Assembly: GCA_030562195.1 (NCBI GenBank)
Contig: JAUJPP010000003.1
Span: 27,001,398-27,065,397, forward strand
Origin: Nipponacmea schrenckii
Taxonomy: Eukaryota; Mollusca; Gastropoda; Lottiidae
Reading direction: 5' to 3'
Length of the DNA: 64,000 nucleotides
Position numbers and translations under genes: made by a program. Under the pieces are notes generated by a model, which made no database searches, was not told the origin of the DNA, and was given only the letters and a program-made list of their open reading frames with translations. Of this stretch, positions 25,101 to 40,100 are shown piece by piece. Position 1 is the first letter of the stretch. The number at the start of each line of letters is the position of its first letter.

Positions 25101-28100
25101 AATATTTATTATTTTCAATGTTTCAATGTGGTTCTCACACTGTCATCAGGAATATAATGAAGCTTCTAGAATATTTATTATTTTTTATGTTTCAATGTGG
25201 TTCTCACACTGTCATCAGGAATATAATGATACTTCTAGAATATTTATTATTTTCAATGTTTCAATGTGGTTCTCACACTGTCATCAGGAATATAATGATA
25301 CTTCTAGAATATTTATTATTTTCAATGTTTCAATGTGGTTCTCACACTGCATCAGGAATATAATGATACTTCTAGAATATTTATTATTTTTTTTGTTTCA
25401 ATGTGGTTCTCACACTGTCATCAGGAATATAATGATACTATAATCTTTGAATGACATTTAGAAGTAGATCGATCATTAAAATACAACACTATTATGGATA
25501 TACTAGTCTTTCCTTTAATATTTGCAACGTTTCAATTCACATACAGGAATCTTCATCAAGCACAAAATAATGATGTATAATGATACTTCTAGAATATTCA
25601 TTATTTTCAACGTTTCAATGTGGTTCTATAATGATACCATAATCTTTGAATGACATTCAATGTGGTTCTCACACCGTCATCACAAAAATAAGGATACTTC
25701 TAGAATATTTATTATTTTCAATGTTTTAATGTGGTTCTCACACTGTCATCAGGATTATAATGATACTTCTAGAATATTTATTATTTTCAATGTTTTAATG
25801 TGGTTCTCACACTGTCATCAGGATTATAATGATATTTCTAGAATATTTATTATTGTCAATGTTTCAATGTGGTTCTCACACTGTCATCAGGAATATAATG
25901 ATACTTCTAGAATATTTATTATTGTCAATGTTTCAATGTGGTTCTCACACTGTCATAATATTGTTACTTACTGAGAGCGTTAATACAGTTGCCCAAGGCC
26001 AGAAGTGATCTGTTGATATGAGCTCCCTCCACCATCCGTTTTCCTCTATTGTGAGTGTTGGCTGCTCGTTCTGACCCAGCTAAATCAATCAGAAATAGTT
26101 TCCCTGTTCTCACTTCCTGCATGGTGTTCTTCACTCGGTTTCGCTGTTTGACGGTAACTTGTAAAACAGCATGTGATCTAGAAGAAGCCTGATTGGCTGC
26201 TGTTGGTTCCTGTGTTCGCTCACGGTTTCCTTTCAGTAACATTTGCATCACCTGGAGAAAAAATATATTGTACAAGAACTATATCTATTTTGTAATACCG
26301 TTACGTTGGTGATAGAGTTTGATAGCAAACACCAGGCAGACTCTCAAAAGGTATCAGAAGCTTCTAGTGAAAATCAAGATTATAATAGAAACATAACTAA
26401 TTACCTCATCAGTTGATCTAGCTGACACCTCTGATAAACCAGCTACAGTAACATCACCTTTAGAATTCTCTCGGAGGTCCAATATACCAGACGTAGGATT
26501 TAACAGGTCTCGTATCATCTCATTATAGATCTGAGGAGACAAAAAAATTACAGAGAAATTCACAGTGGTCTGTTTCCAATAAGGGGAGATAATTTGACAC
26601 CACTTATTAGACAACCGTAAATTCCTGACAGACTAACAGTCATCAAATAGAATTACTTTTACATTTATTCAGGAGATTGGCAAATATATTATGAAGATTT
26701 AAAACAAGAGTTATCTCCCATTAGTCTTCAAGTGGACATATATATATATTCTATATGGTATATTCTATATAACCCTGTTTTCTATCCTATTTACCATGTC
26801 CGATGATGGATTTAGGCCTATAATTACTTTACTACCAGACAATTCAGTTTATAAAATCAGTGAAATGAATTTTGAAGTTTCTTACCTCCAAATAAGACAT
26901 AGTAACTTTATATGCCATGTCATCACTGGTTTTATCCATTTCCAGGAATAAATCATTAAGAGCTCGTACCATGATTCCTGGAGAATCATCTTTCCCCACC
27001 ATAGTATGAGTTTTACCAGCACCTGTAATATAATCAAATAACATACCGTATATCAGTAAAAATATTGGCTGGGAACTTCAATGTTCTGAGCTCATTATGA
27101 TTCTAGAATTAGTTGTTCAATAATTATCTCAATATAATATTTGTAAACATATAGATATAGGTTTATATTAAGGCCTCATATGGATATACTGCTTCTGAAT
27201 TGATCACATACTATATTTGTGTTTTGTAATAAATTCAGAAGTAACATCAATATAGGCCTACCCTTGGTATAATAATCATCTCAATAATCTTACCTGTAGC
27301 TCCATAAGCAAACACTGTAGCATTATAGCCTGTTATCACATTGGGGATTAAAAATTTGGTCGTAGCTTCATACACATCTTCCTGTAATTAATATTAAAAT
27401 ACAAACTTTAACATAGATTACACTGATTATACTGATAGCCTCTACTTTAAATACTATAATAATTAATAAAGCAGCTTTGTGGTCCCCCTAAAAGTAATTC
27501 AAAATGACAAAGTGGTATCAAGTGTTCCAGAGGAGTGAGCATGCTCACAATACTTTAATACGGGAGTTTATATTTAAGATAGTGTTTGGACAGTGATGCA
27601 GGTCTGAGAGAATGACATAAAAAGACCATCTAGTTGCTCAGATAGGACTATAAACTGAGGCCCCATATCTTCAGGCTGTGCTCTTTAAGGATTCCATTCC
27701 AGTTGAAATTCGCTAAAAGATTAGGTTCATGGCACTGTCCTTGCAAAAGCTCTCTCATTTCCTTAGCATGCACAGCCTGAAGCATACAGGCTTAATGACC
27801 CATCTGAATGACTAGATGCTTTTTCCTTGTCACTGACAGGGAAAAACCGGGCTGAAAAATCCATAAGTCCATCTTGACCTTTGCCGGGATTAAACCCTGG
27901 ATCTTCAGGTTAGCAAGGAAGCATCTAACTCATGGAGCCACTACAGCTCCTAAAGTTGTTTACAGCAGAGGTGGCAGATTTGTAAAATGTAAAAGGATTA
28001 AAACCTTGAGCAGGGGCTGACTCAGACATGCTTGAGCTAAAAGCTAATAAATAATAAGTAGTTAATTTTATCTAGTAGATTTAAGGACCAGAATCACGTA

Positions 28101-31100
28101 CTATAATTGCACATTGTTATCACTGAACTACAAGTTAGGTAAAAGATAAATTGAATCAACAGGAAATTAAATATTGATTTTAGATCCATTTCAGTTTTGA
28201 AGTGAGTTGATGAACCATGTTACCTGCCTCATTTCATCATTCCCTTTATTTCATAATTTATTTTGTAATAGATAGATCGAATCCAATAGACCTTTATATT
28301 ACTTATAGTCCCAAACTCTGATTTCTATATGGATAGAGTTGGTGTTTTGATTACTAGACACAAGAGACAATAGTTTTGTAAAACACTTCAAAAGTAAATA
28401 ACTTATAATAAATTATAATAATTTGCTACTTTGACTCTCACCAAATAAACCTCTGTCAATTAACATTGTGAAAAAACTGCTCGAGGCCAAAACAAGTCAG
28501 TAGTTTCAGACTGTTTACATCACGTCATGCAAGGCTCTTCATACATGTCGATAATTAAAAACATACTTCATTAAATGTCAACATCATGCACAATCTTAAT
28601 TAAAATCCACCATAATTAACGTTTTTTTAGATTCTAAGAATACTTCAGTTTTAGTTTTAAAAAAATAAATAAGTTCCCTAGGAACAGTGCAAACAAATAA
28701 TCATCAAAAGATTTAGGTATCTGACTTTGGGGGCACAGCAAGCAGGTGCTTGTTCCTTCATTTGAACATTGCCTTTTATTAGACAAATGCACTAAGTCAA
28801 CATCATCTTCGCAATGTTAAGTTATTATAAACTTCTTGCTTATACCTTGACTAAAATAATCACCTTCCTTCCATCACAAAATGAAATGATTTGATTGGAT
28901 TGTAAGCAAGTGAATATAGCCAATCACCAACCTCTACAAACAGACTTGTTGTTTACAGATTGTCTGTATAAACATGTATTTAGCAATGTACAATATAGAC
29001 TCCTCACTGCATTTACAAACTTCTGCGATACAAGAAAAGTTTTTATTGCAGTCAAGGTATGAGGTAATAATTTGTAATAATTTGACATTTTGAAGATGTA
29101 TAAAATGAAGTTTGTAATAGCTTGACATAGTGAAGATGTATAAAATGAAGTTTGTAATAGGCTGACATTGTGAAGTTGTATAAGATGAAGTTTATAATAG
29201 CCTGACATTGTGAAGATGTATAAGATGAAGTTTGTAGTAGCTTGACATTGTGAAGATGAAGTTTGTAATAGCTTGGCATTGTGAAGATGTATAAGATGAA
29301 GTTTGTAATAGATTGACATTGTGAAGATGTATAAAATGAAGTTTGTAATAGTTTGACATTGTGAAGATGTATAAGATGAAGTTTGTAATAGCTTGACATT
29401 GTGAAGATGTATAAGATGAAGTTTGTAATAGTTTGAAATTGTAAAGATGTATAAAATGAAGTTTGTAATAGTTTGACATTGTGAAGATGTATAAAATGAA
29501 GTTTGTAATAGTTTGACATTGTGAAGATGTATAAGATGAAGTTTGTAATAGCTTGACGTTGTGAAGATGTATAAAATGAAGTTTGTAATAGTTTGAAATT
29601 TTAAAGATGTATAAAATGAAGTTTGTAATAGCCTGACATTGTGAAGATGTATAAGATAAAGTTTGTAATAGCCTGACATTGTGAAGATGTATAAAATGAA
29701 GTTTATAATAGCTTGACATTTTGAAGATGTTTAAAATGAAGTTTGTAATAGCCTGACATTGTGAAGATGTATAAGATAAAGTTTGTAATAGCCTGACATT
29801 GTGAAGATGTATAAGATGAAGTTTGTAATAGATTGACATTGTGAAGATGTATAAGTTGAGGTTTGTAATAGCTTGACATTGTGAAGATGTATAAAATGAA
29901 GTTTGTAATAGCCTGACATTGTGAAGATGTATAAAATGAAGTTTGTAATAGCTTGAAATTGTAAAGATGTATAAAATGAAGTTTGTAATAGGCTGACATT
30001 GTGAAGATGTATAAAATGAAGTTTGTAATAGCCTGACATTGTGAGGATGTATAAAATGAAGTTTGTAATAGTTTGAAATTGTAAAGATGTATAAGACTTT
30101 AATTGCCCTGTTCAATCAATTGAGAAATTTCAATCAATGAGAATATCTTATTAAAGTCAAAAGTTGGATAAAAACAAACCATAAATTATAAATATTCAGC
30201 AAGTTTCTTTATAATTTGAAACAATAGGAGAAACATATTGATTTTTGTTTTTAAAAAGATCTTCAGTGAATTCATATCTATTGTGTACTGAACGGAAACA
30301 ATGATGCTGGAATTTCTAAGATTTGAAAGAGAATAAAAAATGTAATCTGTAGATGAAAGCACTTGCCGGTCACATGGGGCCCAGCTCATTTCATAAAATT
30401 AATAATTGCTTTTTAAAGGGATACTGCTTTTTAGCATGAACATAAAATGTTAGTTCTCTAAAATGGTCAATATGTGTATATATTCATCAGTGAACTTACC
30501 TGGTGTCATAAAGTAACAGAATCCCTTAAAATCTAGAAATCTCACAAAACTTAAGTCATTTTTGAAAAACGCACAATCATTTATTAAGCGTTTTTCAATA
30601 ATCAAATGCATCTTTATGGATAATTACTTAGTTTTTGGATATTTATTTATTTTTTTATGTTATTTATTGCAGCAGGTATATTTACTGATTAATATAGCTC
30701 CTATTGGCCAAATTTAAAATTTTCAAACTTATGTTCATCTAGGTCTTAAATAAAACAAGATAAATTCGTATTGTAAGAGTGTATACACTGTCTATTGAGA
30801 TAAAGGTAATGCATTTTCAATCCCAGATAGCCTTATTCTTCTCTGCCTACATGTTGACAAATTTTTGATTTGTTGAGGTTAAAATTCCACAGAACACAAT
30901 TTAATAGAAAATTTTGTTAGATCAAGGACAGGAATTGAATTAACCACCAGTAAAACCTGACATACAACATCTATATCTGAATTATTAATCAGATATTAAC
31001 CACCAGTAAAACCTGACATACAACATCTATATCTGAATTATTAATCAGATATTAACCACCAGTAAAACCTGACATACAACATCTATATCTGAATTATTAA

Positions 31101-34100
31101 TCAGATATTAACCACCAGTAAAACCTGACATACAACATTTATATCTGAATTCAGATATTAACCACCAGTAAAACCTGACATACAACATCTATATCTGAAT
31201 TATTAATCAGATATTGACCACCAGTAAAACCTGACATACAACATCTATATCTGAATTATTAATCAGATATTAACCACCAGTAAAACCTGACATACAACAT
31301 CTATATCTGAATTATTAATCAGATATTAACCACCAGTAAAACCCGACATACAACATCTATATCTGAATTCAGATATTAACCACCAGTAAAACCTGACATA
31401 CAACATCTATATCTGAATTATTAATCAGATATTGACCACCAGTAAAACCTGACATACAACATCTATATCTGAATTATTAATCAGATATTGACCACCAGTA
31501 AAACCTGACATACAACGTCTATATCTGAATTATTAATCAGATATTAACCACCAGTAAAACCTGACATACAACATCTATATCTGAATTATTAATCAGATAT
31601 TAACCACCAGTAAAACCTGACATATAACATCTATATCTGAATTATTAATCAGATATTAACCACCAGTAAAACCTGACATACAACATCTATATCTGAATTA
31701 TTAATCAGATATTGACCACCAGTAAAACCTGACATACAACATCTATATCTGAATTATTAATCAGATATTGACCACCAGTAAAACCTGACATACAACATCT
31801 ATATCTGAATTATTAATCAGATATTGACCACCAGTAAAACCTGACATACAACATCTATATCTGAATTATTAATCAGATATTGACCACCAGTAAAACCTGA
31901 CATACAACATCTATATCTGAATTATTAATCAGATCGACTCATTGCATACTCATGTGAACAAAAAATAAACTCCAAACCCCAGTGGAATAAAACTTGAATA
32001 AAAGAAATCATGTAGACTGGTGTCTTAATCCTCAGACATCTCCAACAGACTGGCTCATTTTGAAAATTAATATTCTCAAATTGAAAAATATATGTTCATG
32101 AAGCTGGCTGCAATTAAAAGGTGAGAGTAACAAAATTTGCCTGACTGATGGCCGTCGGAGGAATAAAGACATCACACATAGACCTATATACTAACAATAT
32201 CTCCATTCCCTTGCATCATAACATAATAAATTATTCATAGTTCTTCTGATTGTTTCCGAATATTGTCTTCATTATTTATTCTGACATCCAGTGGTTAAAG
32301 AACCAGAAGAAGTCCAGATTAACAAGACCGTGAATCATTTAGATCTGTCTTGAAATTCACTGATCACAGAGAATTATTTAGTCCTGTCTTTCTACTGACT
32401 GATATGGCTTTAGATAAAAACAAAACATTTACTGACTATAAGTTAAATGATTATTTCGTAATGCTGAGTTGGTAAACTGAATCATTGTGCCTTTCACGCT
32501 CTCTTGACAAATAGAATTTCGTTCTGCTGAATTTGTAAACTGAATTGCTTTACAAATAAATTCGACAACCTAATGAAGTTCTTTACTAAAACTTTAGTAA
32601 CTAAAACTTGCCAGGCAAGATAACATACGCCCACTGGCAGCATTGAATTTGAAGAATTCAATTAAGCAATAACTCAAAAAACATTCACTGAATGAATATT
32701 GAAGTCAAGGGCAAAAACTCAAAAACTGTTCATGGAAAATTGTCAAATTCAAACTTGACCACCATCTTATCTATTTCAATACTCATACCAAGTTTCATCA
32801 AATCTATCAAAAAATTGTAGCTTATTTTGTACCCACAAAAATTTTTGTCAAGTCAAGGGCAATAACTCAAAAACCATTCGTTAAAAAAAGTCGGAAATTC
32901 AAACTTGACTAATGTCTTATCAATTCTGATGCTTAAACCAAGTTCCATCAAAATCCTTTGGAAATTTAAGTTTCTTATTGCAACCACAATAGAATTTTGA
33001 CACAATTTCACAAGTCAAGGGCAATCACTCAAAACCGTTCATTGAAAAACTGTCAAATTCAAACTGATCTAATCAATTCCAATGCTCACACCAAGTTTTA
33101 TCAAAATCGTATGAATACTATAGCTTCCGAATTTGTCCGAGATGATATCAAGATGAATAAACATACCAATTTTCATTATAATCAGATGAAAACTATAGCT
33201 TCTATTGCGTACACAAGTAAATTTTAAAGTTTTTTCATTTAATCAAGGGCAATAACTCATAAACCGACATCTGGAATCGTGCCATTTTCGAACTTGTCCG
33301 AGATGTTATTAAGATGAATACACATACCAAGTTTCATTCAAATCGGATAAAGATAGCTTGCCAGGCAAGGTAACATACGCCCACTGGCAGCATTGAATTT
33401 GAAAAATAAATAGAGCAATGACTCAAAAACATTCACTAAATGGATATTGAAGTCAAGGGCAAAAACTCAAAAACACCAAGTTTCATCAAAATCCATTGAA
33501 AATTGTAGCTTCTATTGAACCCACAATAAAATTTTGACACAATCTTACTAAGTCAAGGGCAATAACTAAAAAACTGTTTATCGCAAAATCGTCCAAATCG
33601 AACTTGACCGTTGTCTTATCAATTCCAATGCTCACACCAAGTTTCATTTAAATCCATTGAAAATTATAACTTTCTATAGTGTCTACAGAAAATGAATTTT
33701 TACGCAATTTTACTTAGTCAAGGGCAATTACTCATAAACTATTCATCAAAAAAACGTCAAATTTGAATTTCTGATAAAACTGTAGCCTATATCGTGGATA
33801 TAACCCAAATTTGACGCATTTTTACTAAGTCAAGGGCAATAACTCAAAATCTGTTCATTCGATAATTTCCATTTTTGAACTTGACAGAGATATCATCAAT
33901 ATATACCTGTATACCAAGTTTCATTAAGATCAGATAAAAACTGTAGCCTCTATTGTGGATTCAACCCAAATTTGACGCGTTTTTACTAAGTCAAGTGCAA
34001 TAACTCAAAAACCGTTCATGCGATAATTTCCATTTTCGAACTTGACCGAGATATCATCAATATATACATGTATACCAAGTTTCATTAAGATCAGATAAAA

Positions 34101-37100
34101 ACTGTAGCCTCTATTGTGGATACAACCCAAATTTGACGCGTTTTTACTAAGTCAAGTGCAATAACTCAAAAAACATGCATGCGATAATTTCCATTTTCGA
34201 ACTTGACCGTTATATCATCAATATATACATGTATGCCAAGTTTCATTAAGATCGGATAAAAACTGTAGCCTCTATTGTGGATACAACCCAAATTTGACGC
34301 ATTTTTACTAAGTCAAGGGCAATAACTCAAAATCCGTTCATTCGATAATTTCAATTTTCGAACTTGACCGAGATATCATCAATATATACATGTATACCAA
34401 GTTTCATTAAGATCGGATAAAAACTGTAGCCTCTATTGTGGATACAACCCAAATTTGACGCGTTTTTACTAAGTCAAGGGCAATAACTCAAAATCCGTTC
34501 ATTCGATAATTTCAATTTTCGAACTTGACCAAGATATCATCAATATATACATGTATACCAAGTTTCATTAAGATCGGATAAAAACTGTAGCCTCTATTGT
34601 GGATACAACCCAAATTTGACGCGTTTTTACTAAGTCAAGGGCAATAACTCAAAATCCGTTCATTCGATAATTTCAATTTTCGAACTTGACTGAGATATCA
34701 TCAATATATACATGTATACCAAGTTTCATTAAGATCGGATAAAAACTGTAGCTTCTATTGTGGATACAACCCAAATTTGCGCGTTTTTACTAAGTCAAGG
34801 GCAATAACTCAAAATCTGTTCATTCGATAATTTCAATTTTTGAACTTGACCGATATCATCAATATATAAATGTATACCAAGTTTCATTAAGATCGGATAA
34901 AAACTGTAGCCTCTATTGTGGATACAACCCAAATTTGACGCATTTTTACTAAGTCAAGTGCAATAACTCAAAAACCGTTCATGCGATAATTTCCATTTTC
35001 GAACTTGACCGAGATATCATCAATATATACATCTATACCAAGTTTCATTAAGATCGGATAAAAACTGTAGCCTCTATCGTGGATACAACAAATGTGGAGG
35101 GACGGATGGACGGACGGACAGACAGGGGCGACGGCAATATACGTCCACATTTCCATGTGGGCGTATAAAAACTACAGCTTCTATTGCGTTCACAAGTAAA
35201 TTTTAATGTTTTTTCATTAAATCAAGGGCAATAACTCATAAACATAGCATAGTAGTCCATAAGCTTTGAAAATATATCTTTACTTGAAGAAAATATATAA
35301 CATACCTGATTGGCTGATCCATCAAAAGTTCGATCAAATACAAATTGCTTTTCTCGTGATCTGTTGGCACGGAGAACATCATCATGGTCTTCTGTTGGAT
35401 CTAACAACACTACCATCTAGAATAGACAATGGAGAATATAAAATATAATTTCTAATAATAATAATAATAATTGAATCATTACAAGGAGGTGAACTGCCTT
35501 ACGAAACGTGACACGTGCCCATTAACTGTGACAATAGAATCATAAGTATGTCAGTAATGTAAATGTGGTAATAGAAGGGGTCGTATCTCACGGTACAATG
35601 GCAAAAATATAAACTATCCCTCTCCACAATCTTAAATTCAAAGATGTGTTTGGTTGATTTTTGACGTGAAAGCTGGTAATTAGTCAGCTTGAAATTTACT
35701 GAATATCATGAATAATATCTTAGTCCAAATATGATCTTAAGCTGCTAAAGAAAAACATGGTAAAAATGTTGCGACTGTTTTTAGATCTGATGATGGCCAG
35801 CAGTTACAGAGTTACATTAAACACATCTGTTTTTTGGGGTGGGCGGGGGTGTGGGGCTGTTGATTTGACTATATGTGCCAGTCATGACCGCTGACTGTTA
35901 CATTAAAGAAGAGAGCATTCCAGATGTTCAGCTTCTAAAAGTTTTGAAATTTCAAACGTATGTTTCTTAGTTTATACAGAAACAAAACCGAAAATTTAAT
36001 TTGATCTTGAAATGTCATGCTAAGTGAATTTGACCCTAGTGAATTTCACCTCAATAAATTGATCTGTTTCTAGGAAAATACAGACAGACAAGGAAAGGGA
36101 AAAGTCAATTTGTCAATGACACCCTACTATTTATTGTTACACCCAAAAATACAGAGTTATATTTCCTAGATACCTTTGTTTGATGAGTTATCAGGTATTT
36201 CATTATAGTTTCAATCACTTATTGTATACACAGTCAATATAGAGATCCGGGGAAGTTTATAGGGCATTATATTTAAGGGACATTAGTATTATAGACAGGG
36301 TCATGTATTGTATTCATATGATGTGCTTTAACATGCTTTTTAACCTTGTAAATACTGAGTGTCAATAGAATAAAATGTCATATACCCTTCCTTATGTGGC
36401 ATTTAGTAATTGGAGAGATACGGTAACTGGACTCAATTTTATGGAAAACAATTACTTTATTAAATAACTTGCGATGTTTCAGAGAGGGTACTCCTATTTC
36501 TAACTGGACACAATTTTATGGAAAACAATTACTTTATTAAATAACTTGCGACAGTTCAGAGAGGGTACTCCTATTTCTAACTGGACACAATTTTATGGAA
36601 AACAATTACTTTATTAAATAACTTGCGATGTTTCAGAGAGGGTACTCCTATTTCTAACTGGACACAATTTTATGGAAAACAATTACTTTATTAAATAACT
36701 TGCGACAGTTCAGAGAGGGTACTCCTATTTCTAACTGGACACAATTTTATGGAAACTATTACTTGATTTAATAACTTGCGACATTTCAACAATGATGCTC
36801 TCATTTTTATCAAGCAATTATGATAAAGATAAGAGTATCCTCGTTGAAACGTTGCAAAATATTTAGTTATTGTCATATACCCTGAGCCAAGATAGGCGTA
36901 TATCACTAAAAGTGTATGATGTTCACATTACATGATAGTAATAGTAACTTCACTAGGTTTTTTGGGGGGGGGGGGTTGAGGTATTTAATACTCATATATA
37001 TATCTCAGGTTATCTGAAATCCATTGACTTCTGAGAGGACCCTTCGTCAAAAGGAACTTTAAACTTCACCTTGGAGGGACACCTCTTATATTTGCCCCTG

Positions 37101-40100
37101 GGTGAAAAGCTGTCAATTCATTTCTTTCATTAAAACTTTTTTTAATATTTTGTTTAATAATATACTACAGAAGAATCAATAATTATTCAATTCCCCAACG
37201 TAAATTGATATTGAAGATCAAATAAATTTTAAAAATCAATCGGGGAATGGTGCCAAAAACGTAAAATGAACACAACCATTTGATATTCGACTCTTTCACT
37301 TGATATTTTTTAAGAAAACATTCAGTGAGGTGGAATATTTATTTTATCAATAATTTTCTTGGGAATACTTACAATGTCACAAGGCACAATATAAATTCAT
37401 CATGGGCTAATTCAATGTTACCATAGCAACTAAACACAAGACAATAGAAATATTCTACGAAATTAGTAGAAGATTTAATCACATGTTTTTTCATTTATGA
37501 TTAATGAAAATCAATTAGATCTTGCATTTATTTCTCCATACAAAAAAGTGAAAAAAAAAAGCTACACAGACAATACCAGGAAGTGGGCAATAAGGAAACT
37601 TATTTCAAGGCTGCTACATTGCAAATACCTTATCAATTCCCAACTGTCAAGGGATCTATATGACCAATGGAGCAGTTAAGCACAGTAATTGGCTAATGAG
37701 CTACATGCAACACACGAAAGTGGGCAAAAGGGGAAGGTTTCCGAAGACTGCCACATAGTAAACACCTTATTGATTTCAAACTGTAAAGGGATCTATATGA
37801 CCAATGGAGCAGTTAAGCACAGTAATTGGCTAATGAGCTACATGCAACACACGAAAGTGGGCAAAAGGGGAAGGTTTCCCAAGACTGCCACATAGTAAAC
37901 ACCTTATCAATTTCCAACTGTCAAGGGATCTATATGACCAATGGAGCAGTTAAGCACAGTAATTGGCTAATGAGCTACATGCAACACACGGAAGTGGGCA
38001 AAAGGGGAAGGTTTCCCAAGACTGCCACATAGTAAACACCTTATCAATTTCCAACTGTCAAGGGATCTATATGACCAATGGAGCAGTTATGCATAGTAAT
38101 TGGCTAATGAGCTTCATGCAACACAAGGAAGTGGGCAAAAGGGGGAGGTTTCCCAAGACTGCCACATTGTGAACTCCTTATTAATTTCAAATTTCAAGAA
38201 AAGCACAGTCTGTAGCACACCTTGCCATTGGTTATTGGTTATTAGTCACTGGTTATTAGTCACTGTTTATTAGTCACTGTTTATTAGTCACTGTTTATTA
38301 GTCACTGTTTATTAGTCACTGTTTATTAGTCACTTTTATTAGTCACTGTTTAGGTTAGTCACGCTGTTTATTAGTTACTGTTTATTAGTCACTGTTTATT
38401 AGTCACTGTTTATTAGTTACTGTTTATTAGTCACTGTTTATTAGTCACAGTCTGTTTATTAGTCACTGTTTATAGTCACTGTTTATTAGTCACTGTTTAT
38501 TAGTCACTGTTTATTAGTCACTGTTTATTAGTCACTGTTTATTAGTCACTGTTTATTAGTCACTGTTTATTAGTGATCTCCTCTGACCTGTATCACTGAC
38601 AGGGGGAAACAGGGTTGAGCCAGGATTAATTCTGTATAATATCCTAGTTAAAAATTTGATTTACAAGGAATAATAATGATTATTACAGTTTCTCCCCTGA
38701 AGCTTTTATCTGTATCCCATTCTATATCTATTTGATAGAAAGCATGCCATTAGGTCTATAGCCATTATCAAATCACTAACACAGGCAACAGGGCTTTATT
38801 CTGTAGGCTATCGATAGATCAGCAAGCATATGATTAAAGAAATAGTACTTCTTAGAATAGACAAAAAAGTCTTCAACTTGGTAAATAATAGTATATATTC
38901 ATGTGATTCAAAATGTCTTAGTTTAATGGATTATTACTGAGTTTTACGCCTTTAAAGTATCAATCATAGAGGCAATCTGTTGTATAGTTTTGATATCAGG
39001 TAAGTCACTGATGTCCAAAGACTCTTTCTATCCAAGTTTAAAAATTTGAATTTATAATGGTTAGTATACCTTTAACATATTGAACCATTTTAACCTTCTT
39101 CACTAGAAACCAAATCGATGCCTATTCTTATAATAATATTATCTCATCCAAATACAATTTTTTAAAATTAGAAAAAGAAAAACATAAGACTTAATCAATG
39201 GACTTAAATTATTCAGAACATTCTAGTCTTTTTATTACTTACAAACTATGTAACACAGGACATTCTAGTCTTGTTATTACTTACAAACTATGTAACACAG
39301 AACATTCTAGTCTTTTTTATTACTTACACACTATGTAACACAGGACATTCTAGTCTTTTTATTACTTACAAACTATGTAACACAGAACATTCTAGTCTTT
39401 TTTATTACTTACAAACTATGTAACACAGAACATTCTAGTCTTTTTTATTACTTACAAACTATGTTACACAGAACATTCTAGTTTTTTATTACTTACAAAA
39501 AATAACACAGGACATTCTAGGCTTTTTATTACTTACAAACTATTTAACACAGAACCTTCTAGTCTTTTTATTACTTACACACTATGTAACACAGGACATT
39601 CTAGTCTTTTTATTACTTACAAACTATGTAACACAGGACATTCTAGTCTTTTTATTACTTACAAACTATGTAACACAGAACATTCTAGTCTTTTTATTAC
39701 TTACAAACTATGTAACACAGAACATTCTAGTCTTTTTTATTACTTACAAACTATGTTACACAGAACATTCTAGTTTTTGTATTACTTACAAACTATGTAA
39801 CACAGGACATTCTAGTCTTTTTATTACTTACAAACTATTAACACAGGACATTCTAGTCTTTTTATTACTTACAAACTATGTAACACAGGACATTCTAGTC
39901 TTTTTATTACTTACAAACTATGTAACACAGGACATTCTAGTCTTTTTATTACTTACACACTATGTAACACAGGACATTCTAGTCTTTTTATTACTTACAC
40001 ACTATGTAACACAGGACATTCTAGTCTTTTTATTACTTACAAACTATGTAACACAGAACATTCTAGTCTTTTTATTACTTACACACTATGTAACACAGGA

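Noticed and set aside
24506..25443. 285- and 220-codon plus-strand frames with a 23-residue repeat
   Set aside because: By-product of the 69-bp array; antisense to KIF19, no homology.
27905..27952. Functional tRNA gene
   Set aside because: A/B-box-like sequence belongs to a SINE head; no intact cloverleaf or anticodon stem can be drawn.
28924..30115. Overlapping minus-strand frames up to 307 codons
   Set aside because: The 40-bp array is open in all three frames; pure low complexity.
36964..36975. Run of 12 G as a G-quadruplex
   Set aside because: A single homopolymer tract without separate G-runs; more likely slippage or sequencing noise.
37689..38172. Three near-identical ~68-codon frames
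   Set aside because: Successive copies of the 137-bp SINE-derived array, each shifted by one repeat; not genes.
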